From: Akebia trifoliata
Lineage: Eukaryota; Streptophyta; Magnoliopsida; Ranunculales; Lardizabalaceae
Direction: 5' to 3'
DNA length: 64,000 nt
NCBI GenBank assembly: GCA_017979445.1
Contig: CM030718.1
Location: forward strand, 20,269,021 to 20,333,020
Below the pieces are notes generated by a model that made no database searches, was not told where the DNA came from, and was given only the letters and a program-made list of their open reading frames with translations. Position 1 is the first letter of the stretch; each line of letters opens with the position of its first letter. Below are positions 43,607-56,689 of the stretch, piece by piece. The translations under genes were made by a program, and so were the position numbers.

Positions 43607-46387
43607 GGGAGGTGGGAAATGATAGGGTTGCAGAACCAGATGGTGTGGCAGTGGGTATCACCTGGGCTTGCTTTTACCTCGAGAAGCCCACCATTTTAAA
43701 TTATTCAGATTTCAGTTAAAAACAAATACATTTTGCAAACCTAGAAGGCGCATTACCGATGCAAACGTCATGAACCTAACTTAATTTTTCGTTTTTACCG
43801 AATTGTGTGTTTGGTTTGGCAAACTATCCCCTTCAAGTCAACAACCAGAATTAAATCAAACAAAGAACAACAACATAAAATTTAATGAACTCTGATGGAG
43901 AGATTTCTTTTTAAACACCCACTCGATAGTCCATTTTATTAAATTTTTTCTTTCATACTACCCCCTCACCACTCTTTTCAATCGATGAGATGGATGATTT
44001 AAATTATTAAGATGGATAATTCAAATTGTTGCAATCTACCTTTATTCTGATGGTCAAGATTGAATTTCTTATAATCATTGAGATCATCATGGATCTCAAC
44101 TTTGTAAAATGATTATCAAGATTAATGATTGAAGTTGTCGAGATCAAGCTTATTACAATTGGCGATCTCCACGTTTCAACATGAATCATTGAGACCAACG
44201 ATTTGAATTGTTGAGTTTGATGATTTGAATTTGTTATTTTATCCAAGTGAGGGGGTATTAGGGGAGAAAGATTTTGCACAGTTGTTAGATATGCATCATT
44301 CACTATTCACCTTTTCTAAATACTTATTTTAAATTTTTTTTTTTTTTTTTTAAATTCATAAATGTGATTTTTGGTATTCTCTTTTCATGGAACATATGTT
44401 AAATATCATTTTCATCTACTACTTATTTTAAATTCTTTCATTCGATGGTAAAAAAAATCAAACCAAATCGACTATTTGACAAAAAAATTTAATAAAATAA
44501 GTTTTGATTAGTGAACCATCAATTTTTTATGTTTGCTTTTTTAATGAAGGTAATTTAGAAAAATGTATATGGATTTCTAGATATTGTTTAATAAAACATA
44601 AGATGGTCCAACCAAATTGAAAAAGGGGCCATCACGGTTCAACCAATTTGATAAATTTTCAATGAAACATTGATTTAATTTTTAAAATATTACTATCATT
44701 CAGTTTTGAAGATTCCCTAATTTGTAACAAGAGAGAACTTTATGAAGCATTAAACTGTATTACAATTACAAACATTAAACATTAAAGAATTTTACATTAA
44801 TAATCATTTCGACCAAATGAATCATCACCATATCTTTCCCACAAATGGTCAATCAATGCATTTCGAAGTGCATGCTAAGTCTATTTGTTTTTAATGATAC
44901 ATTAATGTCGAATAATGAACTATTAAAATCATCTCATTTCATCATCTGCCACCATCTCAACATTTGTGATGGGTGTTTAATTAGAATGGCAAACATTCGC
45001 ATACGCTTCATCTTTGACTATCACATTGTGCATTATGATACACCTAGACATATAAAATACAATTTCTAGATACCTCAATTTGTCTGGATCTAACCCGAAG
45101 GCTCACAAAAATCCAGTGAAGAAGGATGTGACCCAAAGACTTTGAATTTACTAAGTGAGACCCACTCTAAAGAGAACCAACACTTTTCAAAAATATTAAT
45201 TAAGCTAGCCTTTTAATGACTAACAACCATGCTTAATTTACCACAAGTCGTTGGTCACCTAAGACCTATGCAAATTATACTTTGCCCCTCACTAACCTAA
45301 AGTACATCATGATTTTACACTAGCCCTTACTCAATAAAGGTCCAATCAGTTAAGCAGTTGTGGTTGGCATGAGTGCACTAGATTTTCTTAGAGGAATTTA
45401 CATGTTAACCCTCTCTTAATCTCTCATTTTTCCAAGATAACACAATATTTTCTATTTTTACCCATGCATTAAGCCTTATTAATCCTTGAACCTTGGTTTT
45501 CTAGTAATTACATAAATCCTTTAATGTTGACTCGTGGTCCCTAGAAAATGCCAATTACCTTCATATATCTCTAGTTTGTTAAAACTCAATCTAAAGTATT
45601 GACCATTAACCCACTTTTTTTTATTCTTAATTCAAGGTCATTCATTAATAATTCTTTCTAATTTAACCAAGTTTAAGGGATCAATATACTTTTACCCATC
45701 TAAAAGAACTCTCTACAATTTAAGAATAATTGCTCTTCTATCCTCAAATTCGTTTGGAGCTTATAGAAAATAATAGATTATAAAACCCCTATTCTCTTAT
45801 GTTAATTACATGTCATTAATATTTTTTTCATTGATATATATTTGATTATTTCAAAGGGTTTCAACACCTTTATCCCACCAATAAAATTTTTTAGAACCTT
45901 ATAAGTTTTGACATTTCTGTCATTTGATCATCATGATTGGTAAGACTCAAAAAAATGTAAAAGATAATCAAAGACACTTTGATGGATGGCAAACAAGGGC
46001 ATTCATTGAGATTTTGTTGAAATTAAGAAGAACTCATGGAGTTTGGATTTTTACATCCCTAAAGATCTCCCAAGGGCTTATAAATAAATGACTTTTCCGA
46101 CAAATGAGGGGGGAAGTCTTATGCCCCAAAATTCTGTCCAAATTCTCTTCTTACCATCTTATAAAGTCCCAAAACTCTGGCAAATTTTCTACTCACATAC
46201 CAAGAAGGATTATAACAAGAAGAAGAAAAAGAAAGAAAGAAGGTCGAAAACCAAAGTGAGGAGAAACATTAATTTTCTATTTTGTTACTTACGTACTCCC
46301 CTAATCCTACTTCTACGCCCCCACTCTAATCTCTTTAGTTTTTTAAGTTCATTTATTTTTCAAAAAATATAATTTAGTTTTTACTTT
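43607..46387. other. AT-rich spacer
   Basis: No gene is supported. A loosely repetitive patch at about 43985-44235 is built on GATGATTTGAATTGTTGAGAT-like words. The 45.1-46.1 kb part resembles the edge of decayed retroelement sequence but has no diagnostic motif. Confidence 0.5.
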
Positions 46388-46930
46388 CAATGGCTAGGGA
46401 GGTAGAGAATAACCCCTCCAGATGAGGTAATCTCCCCCTTTAAGTCTAAATATAAGTTCCTTAGGGAACTTTTACTTTCTTCTTGTTGTCTTTAATTTTT
46501 TACTTTCCAAGTACATTTATTTTTCAAGTAAATAATGTAATCTTTTCTTTCAATAGTTAGGAAGGTAGAGAGTAATCCCTCCATGTGAGATAATCTCTCG
46601 TTTTAAGTCCATAATAATTCCTTAGGGAATATTTTAGTTTTCAATGCTTTAACTTCTTTTACGTATAGCTTACTTGTATACATGTAGTGTATGCACTCTC
46701 AATGGCAAGAGAGGTAGAGAGTAATCTTTCCATGTGATGTAATCTCCCTCTTATAAGACCATAATAAGTTCCTTAGGGATCATTTACTTTTCAATGTTCT
46801 TTTACTCCCCTTTAGCTTACTTGCATTGCATGTAGTGTAAATACTTTTAATGGATAAGGAAGAAGAAAGTAATTCTTTCATGTGAAGTAGTCTCCCATTT
46901 ATAAGTCCATAATAAATTCCTTATGAAACC
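46388..46930. repeat. Tandem repeat, ~150-bp unit, 3.5 copies
   Basis: Units start at about 46388, 46551, 46700 and 46848. Each has (C/T)AATGG-TA-GGA-GTAGAGA near its start, a CCATGTGA-GTAATCTC core and TTCCTTAGGGA. The last unit is partial. The copies are well diverged. Confidence 0.8.
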
Positions 46931-47299
46931 CTTGCATGCACGTACTTTTGCACATACCACACATTCTTATTCTAAAAATACAGAGTCAGAGTGTATTCCT
47001 TATGGATTAACACTTACAATTCAAAGCATACAAAAAAATAATCCCTTATGGACACATTTAAAACATAATTGCATACACTCATTTTTAGATTATCTCACGT
47101 ACTCAAGGATACATGCATTGCTCTATTTTCTAATACAAAATCCTTTAAAAAAATAGTTTTAGTTTTCACTTTTGGCCAATATTTGATAACCATCGGCTTG
47201 ATGGGTGAGATAATGTGCCTAACACGTTTCTTGTGTCACAACCGAACCTTATTACTTGAACCTCTAAGGTTAGACCAGATTTGAGTCACCAATTCCTTG

Positions 47300-49025
47300 A
47301 GGAATAGTTTTTTCAAAACTTATTTTAGGGTTCTAAAAGCGCCCTCGATCCGCGGGGTGAGCGGATCCGCTTTTGACCTTTGAGGTTTGGGAGTCGCCAC
47401 CTAGTTATTACGGTCTAAGAACCGAATTTTGATTCTAAAAGATAAATAAACTAATCTATGAAAGAAAAATACGGGTCCGGGGATCACGTTATGGGGTTGA
47501 AAGGTGTTAGGCACCAACCCCGCCCGGCAAACGCCGGTCTCTACTAATTCCCAAATAAAACTACATTGCTAACAAGACCTAAATAATAATAAAAAAATAA
47601 AAAAAACTCACCTTTGCCAAACGCAATAATTTTATCCCCTCAGATATGATAGAATAACTCCTCGTATAGTATTCCTAGCTTTGTTCTGTCTCCGGATCTG
47701 ATCTCTGAGCTCCGAGGCAAGGTATCTCTTTCTTAGATTTGGATTCTTCGAATTTGTTATGAATTTTGAGGTGTTTTTGAAGGATTTCTAAGTGTTTTTC
47801 AAGCTAAAATCGAAGTACGGGTGCTAGGTAAGGAGTTGGAGCTTCAAAATTAGGGTTTATGGGAGGCTAGGGAAGTTTTTTGACCTAATTCTCTTAGGAT
47901 TTTTTATTTGATACGAAAATAAGGTGTGGAGGCTCCTATTTATAAAGTTTTTTTTAGAAGAATTAGGGTTTCTTTTAGGGTTTTAATTAGGGTTTTGACT
48001 TTAGTCTTATGAGATTAACTTAGTCTTTAGGATTTTAATTTAGGGTTTCGACTTTAGTCTTATGAGATTGACTTGATTAGTTTAGATTAGGGTTTTGACT
48101 TCAGTCTTATGAGATTGACTTGATTAGTTTAGATTAGGGTTTTGACTTTAGTCGTATGAGATTGACTTTAATACTTTGATTTTAGTCTTTCTTGATTGAC
48201 TTTTAGTCTTACTTGATTGACTTTAGGCTTACTTGATTGACTTTAATTTTTGAAGAGCTCCATTTTATTATATTTTTAATTCTTTGGGCCCCCAGATGAG
48301 GGGTCCTTGAATAAATATCTTGGCAACCATCAACAATTTTGCCTAAAAGCCTGATTGATCGATTTTTTTGATTTAAAATTTTAAAATAATTTTATTAATG
48401 TTTCACTTTACATTATTTAATATTTTATTTATTAATTTCGAAATTATTAATTATTAAAATTGTAAAATTACTGTTTTGCCCTCGGAGAGGACTTTTTGTG
48501 TTTTAAGTCGTTTTTCAATATTTCAAGATGTTTTAGAATCGATTTTTCGTAAGAAATTCAATGAAAATATTGGTTTGTGTCATTTATGAAATTTTTTTGT
48601 GGAATGGTCGTGAACTTTATGAGGGGCATTTTCATAATTTTGTTGAATTTTGTGAAAATTGGCGAAATGATTTATTTAGTTTTGATTTGTTGTTTTATGT
48701 ATTTGAATGGATTTTTCTAAGTGTAATGTAGGCTTTAGGGATGTTTTAAGGTTAGGGGTATTTTGGTCATTTGATCATTTTTTAGTGATTTTTATCGTAA
48801 AGCTTCTTTTTGTCAACAAGATGATGATTTCTATATTTCTGGGGTCGTGTTTTCCTAGCGTAACGTGATTTCTACAGTTTTGACAATTCGAGATACCTCA
48901 TCTGGATTTCTAAAACACATCTGGTAACGAAATAAAGCGTTGAAATAAACATCCATCATTGGGAATCGTTACGATCGGGTTGACGAGTTGATTAATCAGG
49001 CGAATGCAAAAATGGGATTTCTACA
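47300..49025 (-). mobile_element. 3' LTR of a Tat/Ogre-like Ty3/gypsy element
   Basis: On the minus strand it starts TGTAGAAATCCCATTTTTGC at 49025. It contains GGAGTCGCCACC (about 47390-47401, written on the plus strand) and GGTGTTAGGCACC (about 47500), shared with the other Tat-like LTRs here. The far end is not resolved (somewhere around 47.23-47.37 kb). A short direct repeat of GGTTTTGACTTTAGTCTTATG type lies at about 47990-48250. Orientation is set by the adjacent polypurine tract and the minus-strand integrase remnant. Confidence 0.75.
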
Positions 49026-49043
49026 GATGCCCCTCTTTGACAG
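49026..49043 (-). promoter_or_regulatory. Polypurine tract next to the 3' LTR
   Basis: On the minus strand TCAAAGAGGGGCATC abuts the LTR start TGTAGA. This is the plus-strand primer site used in retrotransposon reverse transcription. Confidence 0.7.
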
Positions 49044-49384
49044 AGGGTTGAAGCAAACCAGATAGCAAATCTATTTTGGTAGATGGTACGATATCTGAAT
49101 GCCAAAGCTAGTGACAGTTATTTTTGCAGCCTGATTTAGCAATTCGTCGGGATGTTCAGATCCTTGAGCGTAAAACTATCCCCGAACTAAAACGTTGTCA
49201 GGTCATCGAGCGAGAACTCTCACTGACAATGTAGATCCTTGATTTTAAAAAAATTCTCCTTTACTAATATGTGCAAATGTGTACACTTGAAATCTGAAAT
49301 AAATCTGAGAGGGTTTGAGCAAAATTGAGTATAAATTGAGCATAACTGAGCATAAATTTAGCATAATCTGAGCAAAATCTTAGC

Positions 49385-51645
49385 ATAAAAAAGTTGAATG
49401 TCTTACTTTACCTACCCTGGGTGAAAGAATAATGAACAATTTTTTTTAGGGAGTCATACTCTACCTACTCGGGGTGAAAGAGTAATGAACTAAGCTTTTT
49501 GGGAGTCCCACTCTACCTGTCCAAGGTGAAAGAGTAATGAACTAATTTTTTTTGGAAAGTTTTACTCTACCTACTCGGAGTGAAAGAGTAATGAACTAAT
49601 TTTTCTGGAGTTTACTCTACTTGCCCGAGGTGAAAGAGTAAATGAACTAATTTTTTTGGGAAGTTCTACTCTACTTACTCGGAGTAAAAGAGTAATGAAC
49701 TAAGCTTTTTGGGAGTCCTACTTTACATGCCCAGGGTGAAAGAGTAATAAACTAATTTTTTGGGAAGTTCTACTCTACCTACTCGGGGTGAAAGAGTAAT
49801 GAAATATTTTTTCTAGGAGTCCTACTTTACCTGCTCAGGGTGAAAGAGTAATGAACTAATTTTTTGGGAAGTTTTACTCTACCTACTCGGGGTGAAAGAG
49901 TAATTAACTATTTTTTCTAGGAGTCCTACTCTACCTACTCGGGGTGAAAGAGTAATGAACTATTTTTTCTAGGAGTCCTACTCTACCTACTCGGGGTGAA
50001 AGAGTAATGAATTTTTTTGAGAAGTTCTACTCTACCTACTCGGGGTGAAAGAGTAATGAATTATTTTTTCTAGGAGTCCTACTCTACCTACTTAGGGTGA
50101 AAGAGTAATGAACTAATTGTTTAGGAAGTTCTACTCTACCTACTTGGGGTGAAAGAGTAACGAACTATTTTTTCTAGGAGTCCTACTCTACCTTCTCCGG
50201 GTGAAAGAGTAATGAATTTTTTTTCGGGAGTTCTACTCTACCTACTCGGGGTAAAAAAGTAATGAATTATTTTTTCTGGGAGTTCTACTCCACATACTCG
50301 GCGTGAAAGAGTAATAGACTTATTTTCTAGGAGTTCTACTCTACCTACTCAGGTAAAAGAGTAATGAACTATTTTTTTGGGAGTCCTACTCTACATACTC
50401 GAGGTGAAGGAGTAATGAACTATTTTTTCTGGGAGTTCTACAATACCTACTCAGGGTGAAAGAGTAATGAACTTTTTTCGGGAGTTCTACTCTACCTACT
50501 CGGGTGAAAGAGTAATGAACTATTTTTTCTGGGAGTCCTACTCTACCTACTCAGGGTGAAAGAGTAATGAACTTTTTTCGGGAGTTCTACTCTACCTACT
50601 CAAGGTGAAAGAGTAATGAACTACTCGGGGTGAAAGAGTAATGAACTACTTTTCTAGGAGTCCTACTCTACCTACTCGAAGTGAAAGAGTAATGAACTAT
50701 TTTTCGGGAGTTCTATTCTACCTACTCGGGATGAAAGAGTAATGGACTATTTTTTCTGGGAGTTCTACTCTACATACTTGGGGTAAACGAGTAATAGACT
50801 TATTTTCTGGGAGTTCTACTCTACCTACTTAGGGTGAAAGAGTAATGACCTATTTTTTCTGGGAGTCCTACTCTACATACCCGGGGTGAAAGAGTAATGA
50901 ACTATTTTTTCTGGGAGTCCTACTCCACCTACTCGGGGTGAAAGTGTAATGAACTTTTTTCGGGAGTTCTATTCTACTTACTTGGGGTGAAAGAGTAATG
51001 ACCTATTTTTTCTGGAAGTCCTACTTTACCTACTCGGGGTGAAAGAGTAATGAACTTTTTTCGGGAATTCTACTCTACCTACTCGAGGTGAAAGAGTAAT
51101 GAACTACTCGGGGTGAAAGAGCAATGAACTATTTTTCTAGGAGTCCTACTTTACCTACTCGGGGTGAAAAAGTAATAAATTTTTTTCGGGAGTTCTACTC
51201 TACGTACTCGGGATGAAAGAGTAATGAACTATATTTTCTGGGACTTCTACTCTACATACTCGGGGTGAAAGAGTAACAGACTTATTTTCTGGGAGTTCTA
51301 CTCTACCTACTCAGGGTGAAAGAGTAATGAACTATTTTTTCTGGGAGTCATACTCTACATATTCGGGGTGAAAGAGTAATGGACTTATTTTCTAGGAGTT
51401 CTACTTTACCTACTCGGGGTGAAAGAGTAATGAACTATTTTTTTCTGAGAGTCCTACTCTACCTACACAGGGTGAAAGAGTAATGAATTATTTTGTCTGG
51501 GAGTCCTACTCTACATATTCGGGGTGAAAGAGTAATGAACTTTTTTCGAGAGTTCTACTCTACCTATTCGGGGTGAAAGAGTAATGAGCTATTTTTTCTG
51601 GGAGTTCTACTTTACATGCTCGGGGTGAAAGAGTAATGAATTATC
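49385..51645. repeat. Long tandem array, ~52-56-bp unit, about 40 copies
   Basis: The consensus unit contains CTACTCTACCTACTCGGGGT, GAAAGAGTAATGAACTA and a T-rich spacer (TTTTTTCTGGGAGT). Units vary in the T-run length and in a few bases, and some lack the spacer (for example at 50620). The array lies in the 3' noncoding part of the minus-strand Tat-like element, between the polypurine tract and the pol remnant, where such elements often carry tandem repeats. It is not a CRISPR array: there are no unique spacers, and this is plant DNA. Confidence 0.93.
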
Positions 51646-52270
51646 TGAGTAAAATCTGAAAAAACCCTCGGAGGTATCTGGCTAAGCATAATCCGAGAAA
51701 GCCCTCGGTGGCAACTGGCTGAGCATAATCTGAGAAAACCCTTGGTGGCAACTGGCTAAGCATAATTCGAGTAAATCTTTGGCGGCATCTGGCTGAGCAT
51801 AATTAGAGAAAACCCTCGACGACATCTGGCTGAGCATAATCCGAGCAAACCCTCAACGACAACTAAGCAAAATCCAAGATAATCCTCGGCGGCAACTGAG
51901 CAAAATATAAGTTAACCCTTAGCGGCAACTAAGCAAAATCAAAGTTAACCCTTGGTAGCAACAGAGCAAAATCCAAGATAACCCTTGGCGGCAACTGAGC
52001 AAAATCCAAGTTAACCCTTGGCGGCAACTGAGCAAAATCCAAGATAACCCTTAGCGGCAACTGAGTAAAATCAAAGTTAACCCTTGGCAGCAACTGAGCA
52101 AAATCCAAGTTAACCCTTGGTGACAGCTAAGCAAAATCCAAGATAACCCTTGGCAGCAGCTGAGTAAAATCCAAATTAACCCTTGGTAGTAACTGAGCAA
52201 AATTCAAGATAACCCTTGGCGGCAACTGAGCAAAATTCAAGTTAACCCTTGGTGGCAATTGAGCAAAACT
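51646..52270. repeat. Second tandem array, ~37-46-bp unit, ~15 copies
   Basis: The units read GAGCAAAATCCAAGATAACC then CTTGGCGGCAACT. The first five units are longer, with GAGCATAATCCGAGAAA and a CTGGCT extension. It directly follows the first array but is unrelated to it in sequence. Confidence 0.9.
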
Positions 52271-53722
52271 GACTCAGGAATGAATGCCTTTTGGGAAAGA
52301 ATGAATGAATTTGGAGAAGACTGATTAAAATATTTCGGGGGACGAACAAATCTGGAAGATAATGAATCTGGAAGAGAATGATCGAATCAAAGAATGAATG
52401 GATCTGGAAAAGAATCTGGGAACGAAAGAATGCCATATCTCCTAATGAGTTATTAGTTAATCTCTGGGTAAATAAGTTATTCTTTGGGCAAAAATTAAAA
52501 TATGAGATCAGGAACAATTTTGTTTGACACTCAAGGGTTTTTTTCCAAAAGTTTTATGAATTTAAAACCTGAGTTTTTATTTCTTTTGAACCTCAAGGGT
52601 ATTTTGAAAACTGCTATCAAGAGGGTAACCTTAAGTTTGGAGTTCCCATTATCTTTTAGGATTAACATTGCTCAAAAATAAAATGCTCCTAGTTTGACAA
52701 TAAGCATAGCATTGGAGATGATGCAAAAATTAAAAAAAAATGCCCCTAGTATAAAGGGGGAAACTACATATTTAGAGGAAAAAGAAAATGCCCCTTGTAT
52801 GAAGGTTTGAAATATCTGATTACTACAATCGCAATAAAGATCCAACTTTTAATTTTGATTAATTTTATTGAAGATTTAGAGTTAGACTCAAGAGAACAAA
52901 ATATTTCCTTTTGAGACTCATAATAAAATTCACCTTTCTCTCTCTTGGTTCACTTGGAGAAGTAAAAATTTTTAGACCAATCGTAGACAAGATACTTGTG
53001 GCTTTTGAGTCTGTACCTGAGCTAAGTGTTGAACTTGATTATTCAGACTTCTGATGTTTCAGCTGAGACTGCTCTTAGTTTTTCTTCTATTTTACTTTAT
53101 TGCTCTAACTTTTGCCTAGATTGCCTTTTCAGGTTTTCAAACTAGCGAGCATGCTCTAGTTTTTGTCTAGATTACCTTTTTAGATTTTCAATCTAGCGAG
53201 CTTTTTTTCTTTCTCTTTGCTCTGATTCTTGTCAAGACCGTCCTTTCTGATTTTCAACCTTGCGAGTTTACCTTAGTTTTTGCCTAAGTCGCCCTTTTCA
53301 GGTTTTCAACCTAGCAGGCATTTTTTTTTTCTTTCTTATGGAATTGCTGTTTGATCATGCTTTGATATCTTCCTTGACTTTTTCACACGGTACTTAGGAG
53401 GACTTTTATGGGTAGACTTAGGACTGGGTATAAAAAAAAAGAAATTTTGAGACTCAGAAACCTAAATGCCCCTTGTGTGGCATTTCCTTTTAAATTGTTT
53501 TCTTTTTCCTTGAATTTTCTTCCCCATTTTGGATGATATTTTTTTTTCTTTTGAATTTTTTTTCTTTTTAGATTTTTCTTTGTTAGGGAATCTATTTTTT
53601 TTATTTTGATGTGGTCGGACTTGAAGTAACTTCTCAGGTTGCCTGTGTACCCCAGACCAAAAACGTAGTTCGAATTTTTCCTTCCCCTAGGTTAGGTGAT
53701 CGGGTTGAGAAAGAAAAATGTA

Positions 53723-53753
<31 letters not shown>

Positions 53754-53819
53754 ATAGTTGCAAAGGGCTAAGAAAGGAGATATTGAACTAGATAGCAGGA
53801 AAATTGATTCGACCAAAGA
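52271..53819 (-). mobile_element. Rest of the Tat-like 3' noncoding region
   Basis: No coding sequence is seen. About 53050-53320 holds four ~60-bp units of the type TTTTTGCCTAGATTGCCTTT with TTTTCAATCTAGCGAGC. Pyrimidine-rich stretches (53500-53600) and a TA run (53719-53740) follow, up to the pol remnant. Confidence 0.6.
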
Positions 53820-54650
53820 TGGCCTCCTTAAATATAGTACTGCTTGATCTGGTCAAGGTTGATTGGTTCTAGTAGTTCAATTATATCATGATCTTGAAGT
53901 CTGACGGCTTTTCCAAGAATATTTTCTTTAATGATGAACGAGCCTTCCCAATTAGGTTTGAACTTCCCTGTGGGGTTAAAGATAAAAGATAGGTGCTCGA
54001 TTCTCTTTGAGTACTAAATCCCCGACTTGTAAGTGACGAGCCCTAACCTTCTTATCAAACGTGAGAGTGACTCTTCTTTAATAAGTTTGCACATGGCACA
54101 GAAGTCTAAGTTGTTTTCTTCAATCAAATTTAGTTCTTCGTATCCACGGACCCAATCTACCTATAGCAACTGACTTTCCAATAAGACCTTGAGAGACATG
54201 ATTTCCATTTTAACTGACAAGACTACTTCCATATCATATATTAGAGAGTAGAGAATAGCTCCAGTGGAAGACAACATTGAAGTATGATGTGCCCCTAGTG
54301 TGAATGAAAGCTTCTTTAACCATTCCCGGTGCAATCGACACATTTTCACGATAATTATTTTGAGACTCTTATTAGCTATTTGCTTCAACCACTCCATTAA
54401 TCTGAGGACGGTAGGGAGATGATGCCAGATCTTGAACTTTGAACACAAAGTAATCCTTGATTTTGAAGTGTGACCTATTATCAGATATCAATCCCAAAGG
54501 TACCCTGTATTGACTTATGATAGCTGCAGTAAGGACAACATTGAAACGTTTTGTAACATCTTCTTTGATCTCGTTGGTATTTTCATTTCATTGAGCGAGT
54601 ATCTATTCTATGTTGGACAACACCCAAGCTTGCACCTAACATATCCTTAC
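53820..54650 (-). pseudogene. Degenerate Ty3/gypsy integrase (C-terminal half)
   Basis: Minus-strand frames read LGLISDNRSHFKIKDYF (integrase core, second Asp region), then SSPYRPQINGVVEA (family pattern APYRPQ-NGAVEAAN, core Glu), then GAILYSLIYDMEVVLSVKME (family pattern GATP-SLVYG-EAVLP-E). These are followed by FKPNWEGSFIIKENILGKAV and LLEPINLDQIKQYY (the C-terminal P-WEGPY-V / N---LK-YY region). There are several frame shifts and stops. It places the element's 3' side to the left, matching the LTR at 49025. Confidence 0.85.
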
Positions 54651-55849
54651 CAGACTATGTGAACAAGTCTTTTGAAATTTCTGAGTAAATTCATTATCCC
54701 TTCGTGTTCCTCTAGGGATAGGATGGTTTCTACTTGAATCTCTTTAGGAATTATTTTCTATTCATAGGTCAATGACCTTTGCTTTCTTGATTGAAAGTTG
54801 TTGAGTCCGACCCTTATCTTCTTGTTCAGGAGAAAAATATATCATTGAAACCAGATTATTAGTTAATTCGTTAATGCACTCGAGGCATTCAAAAATTTTC
54901 TTTATCCAATCAAATTCAGAAGGGGCGACAGACACCTCTATGACTCGACAAACTAACTCGACTCAACAGAAAAAAGAGTTGGTTCAATCTAAAGAAAACA
55001 TGACCTTGCTGGATTGATAAAAAAATGGACTTGAGCTAATCCAAATGACTCATGAAAACTCAAGACAAGTAATAACAATGGGCTTGATTATGGACTAAGG
55101 ACTCAAGACATTGCTTATAATTGGCAATACTGAAACACTATGATCTTCAGGGAATAATTGTGTAATTTTGAGAAATTCTGAGATCATTTCTGACTGTTGA
55201 CTTGATATTGACGTTTATTCTAACTAACTGGATTTACAACCCTAGCTAGATGATGGACGATTGAGTTTAGGTACAATGATAACCCTGAAATCTAATCGAA
55301 TGTGGATTTAATCAACTTTAGTGCTACCCCCTTAATAACATTTTAAATGAACCCTGAGATTTTATTGAATTCTGTGTACCAATCCATAAAATAATTCATC
55401 CGTTCAATGATTATTCAAAAGGAAAATAATTTTATTACACTTTTAAAATTATTGGAAAATAATGTTTTTATTATATAAAATTTTTCACAAATCTGATTAT
55501 TTTTTGCAACATATTTTGGTAATTTTTCAAGTCCCATGCAAAAATAGATTTTTTGTAAAAAGCATATTTCAAAAATTTTCAATGCAAAATTAGATCTTTT
55601 GTAAATCATTTCTTTCATTTTCTTTTCTTTTGAAAAACATTTTTTCTTTGAAAAATATTTTTCATTTGGAAAACATTTTTCTTCTGAAAAACATTTTTCT
55701 TTTATTAAAATGGATTAAAACCCGAATTAAAAAAGAGTTCGAATTCCTTTTTGATTCAAATGGATTGGCACATAATGATCGTTGGATCAAGATAGACTGG
55801 GTCACTATGAATCATTGCAAAAAATGAATTCTTTATTGGGTTGGTGCAC
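54651..55849. other. Decayed sequence upstream of the integrase remnant
   Basis: No reliable domain was read. A short low-complexity array of GAAAAACATTTTTCTTT units (four, about 55630-55705) is present. It may be pol or spacer of the same element. Confidence 0.4.
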
Positions 55850-56689
55850 CCATTTTAATCAGGTAAAACAAAACCTTAATCATTGAGGACAACACAATAT
55901 TTTGATCTCATACATACATTTTGATCTCATCATTCACATCATCACATACATTCATCAATCACAAGGTCTCATTCAATAAATAACCCGGGAACACCCACGA
56001 TAAGTTCGAGTTGTGGCCTACAAGGGAGGTTTCTAGACTCTAAGCTTACTATATGCAATGTATTTTTATCTAGCCACCCTTGCCCAAGTACACCTATATA
56101 CCAGACAGTACGTGGTGACTTGGTTTGATATATCGTATAGGTGATAATCTAAAATTTCAACTCACTTCTCTGAAGTCAAAAATAGCCAGTTTGATCCCCA
56201 ATTGAGAAGTGGCGCACGATGCTGAGTAAGGACCCACTTAAATACCTCTCGTCTAGAATAGACGTAGTCTATCCCCCTCATACAATAGGGTACAACGGGG
56301 CAGGATCTCGCTTAGGCACCGATTTTGACCAAGAAGTGCAATTAATGTACTTAGATTATCTTTGATATACCTATGGGTACGAGTCAAGAGTTGTAACTTT
56401 CATAAATGGTTTGGCATCCCACGAAGGGATGACCATGTACTAGTACTACGTTGGCAATCGGGACATGTGACTGTGTGGCTTACAATAGGTCAAAGGCTCA
56501 GGTTGTTCCAACTTGGGTGCATCGATATACCTTTCAGAGTCACCTGATCAGACGGTACTGATGCCCCAGTTTGATATACTCTAAGGTACGTGACTGGAGT
56601 TGTGGTTTTCATGAATGACGTCGCATCTCCGAAGAGATCGGGTCACGCACTAGTGCCATATTGGCTATATGGGACGTGCAAGCGTGCAA
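55850..56689. repeat. Unassigned repeat block with a degenerate ~220-bp duplication
   Basis: About 56360-56480 and 56570-56690 share TTGATATAC, GAGTTGT--(C/T)TTTCAT-AATG, GAAG-GAT---CATG/CACGCACTAGT and ATTGGC followed by GGGAC. It replaces the last ~650 bp expected of the LTR that starts at 59197, so it is a separate insertion or a recombined flank. No coding sequence was found. Confidence 0.5.

Noticed and set aside
49385..52270. CRISPR-like regular repeats
   Set aside because: Units are contiguous with no unique spacers, vary in length, and lie in plant retrotransposon DNA.
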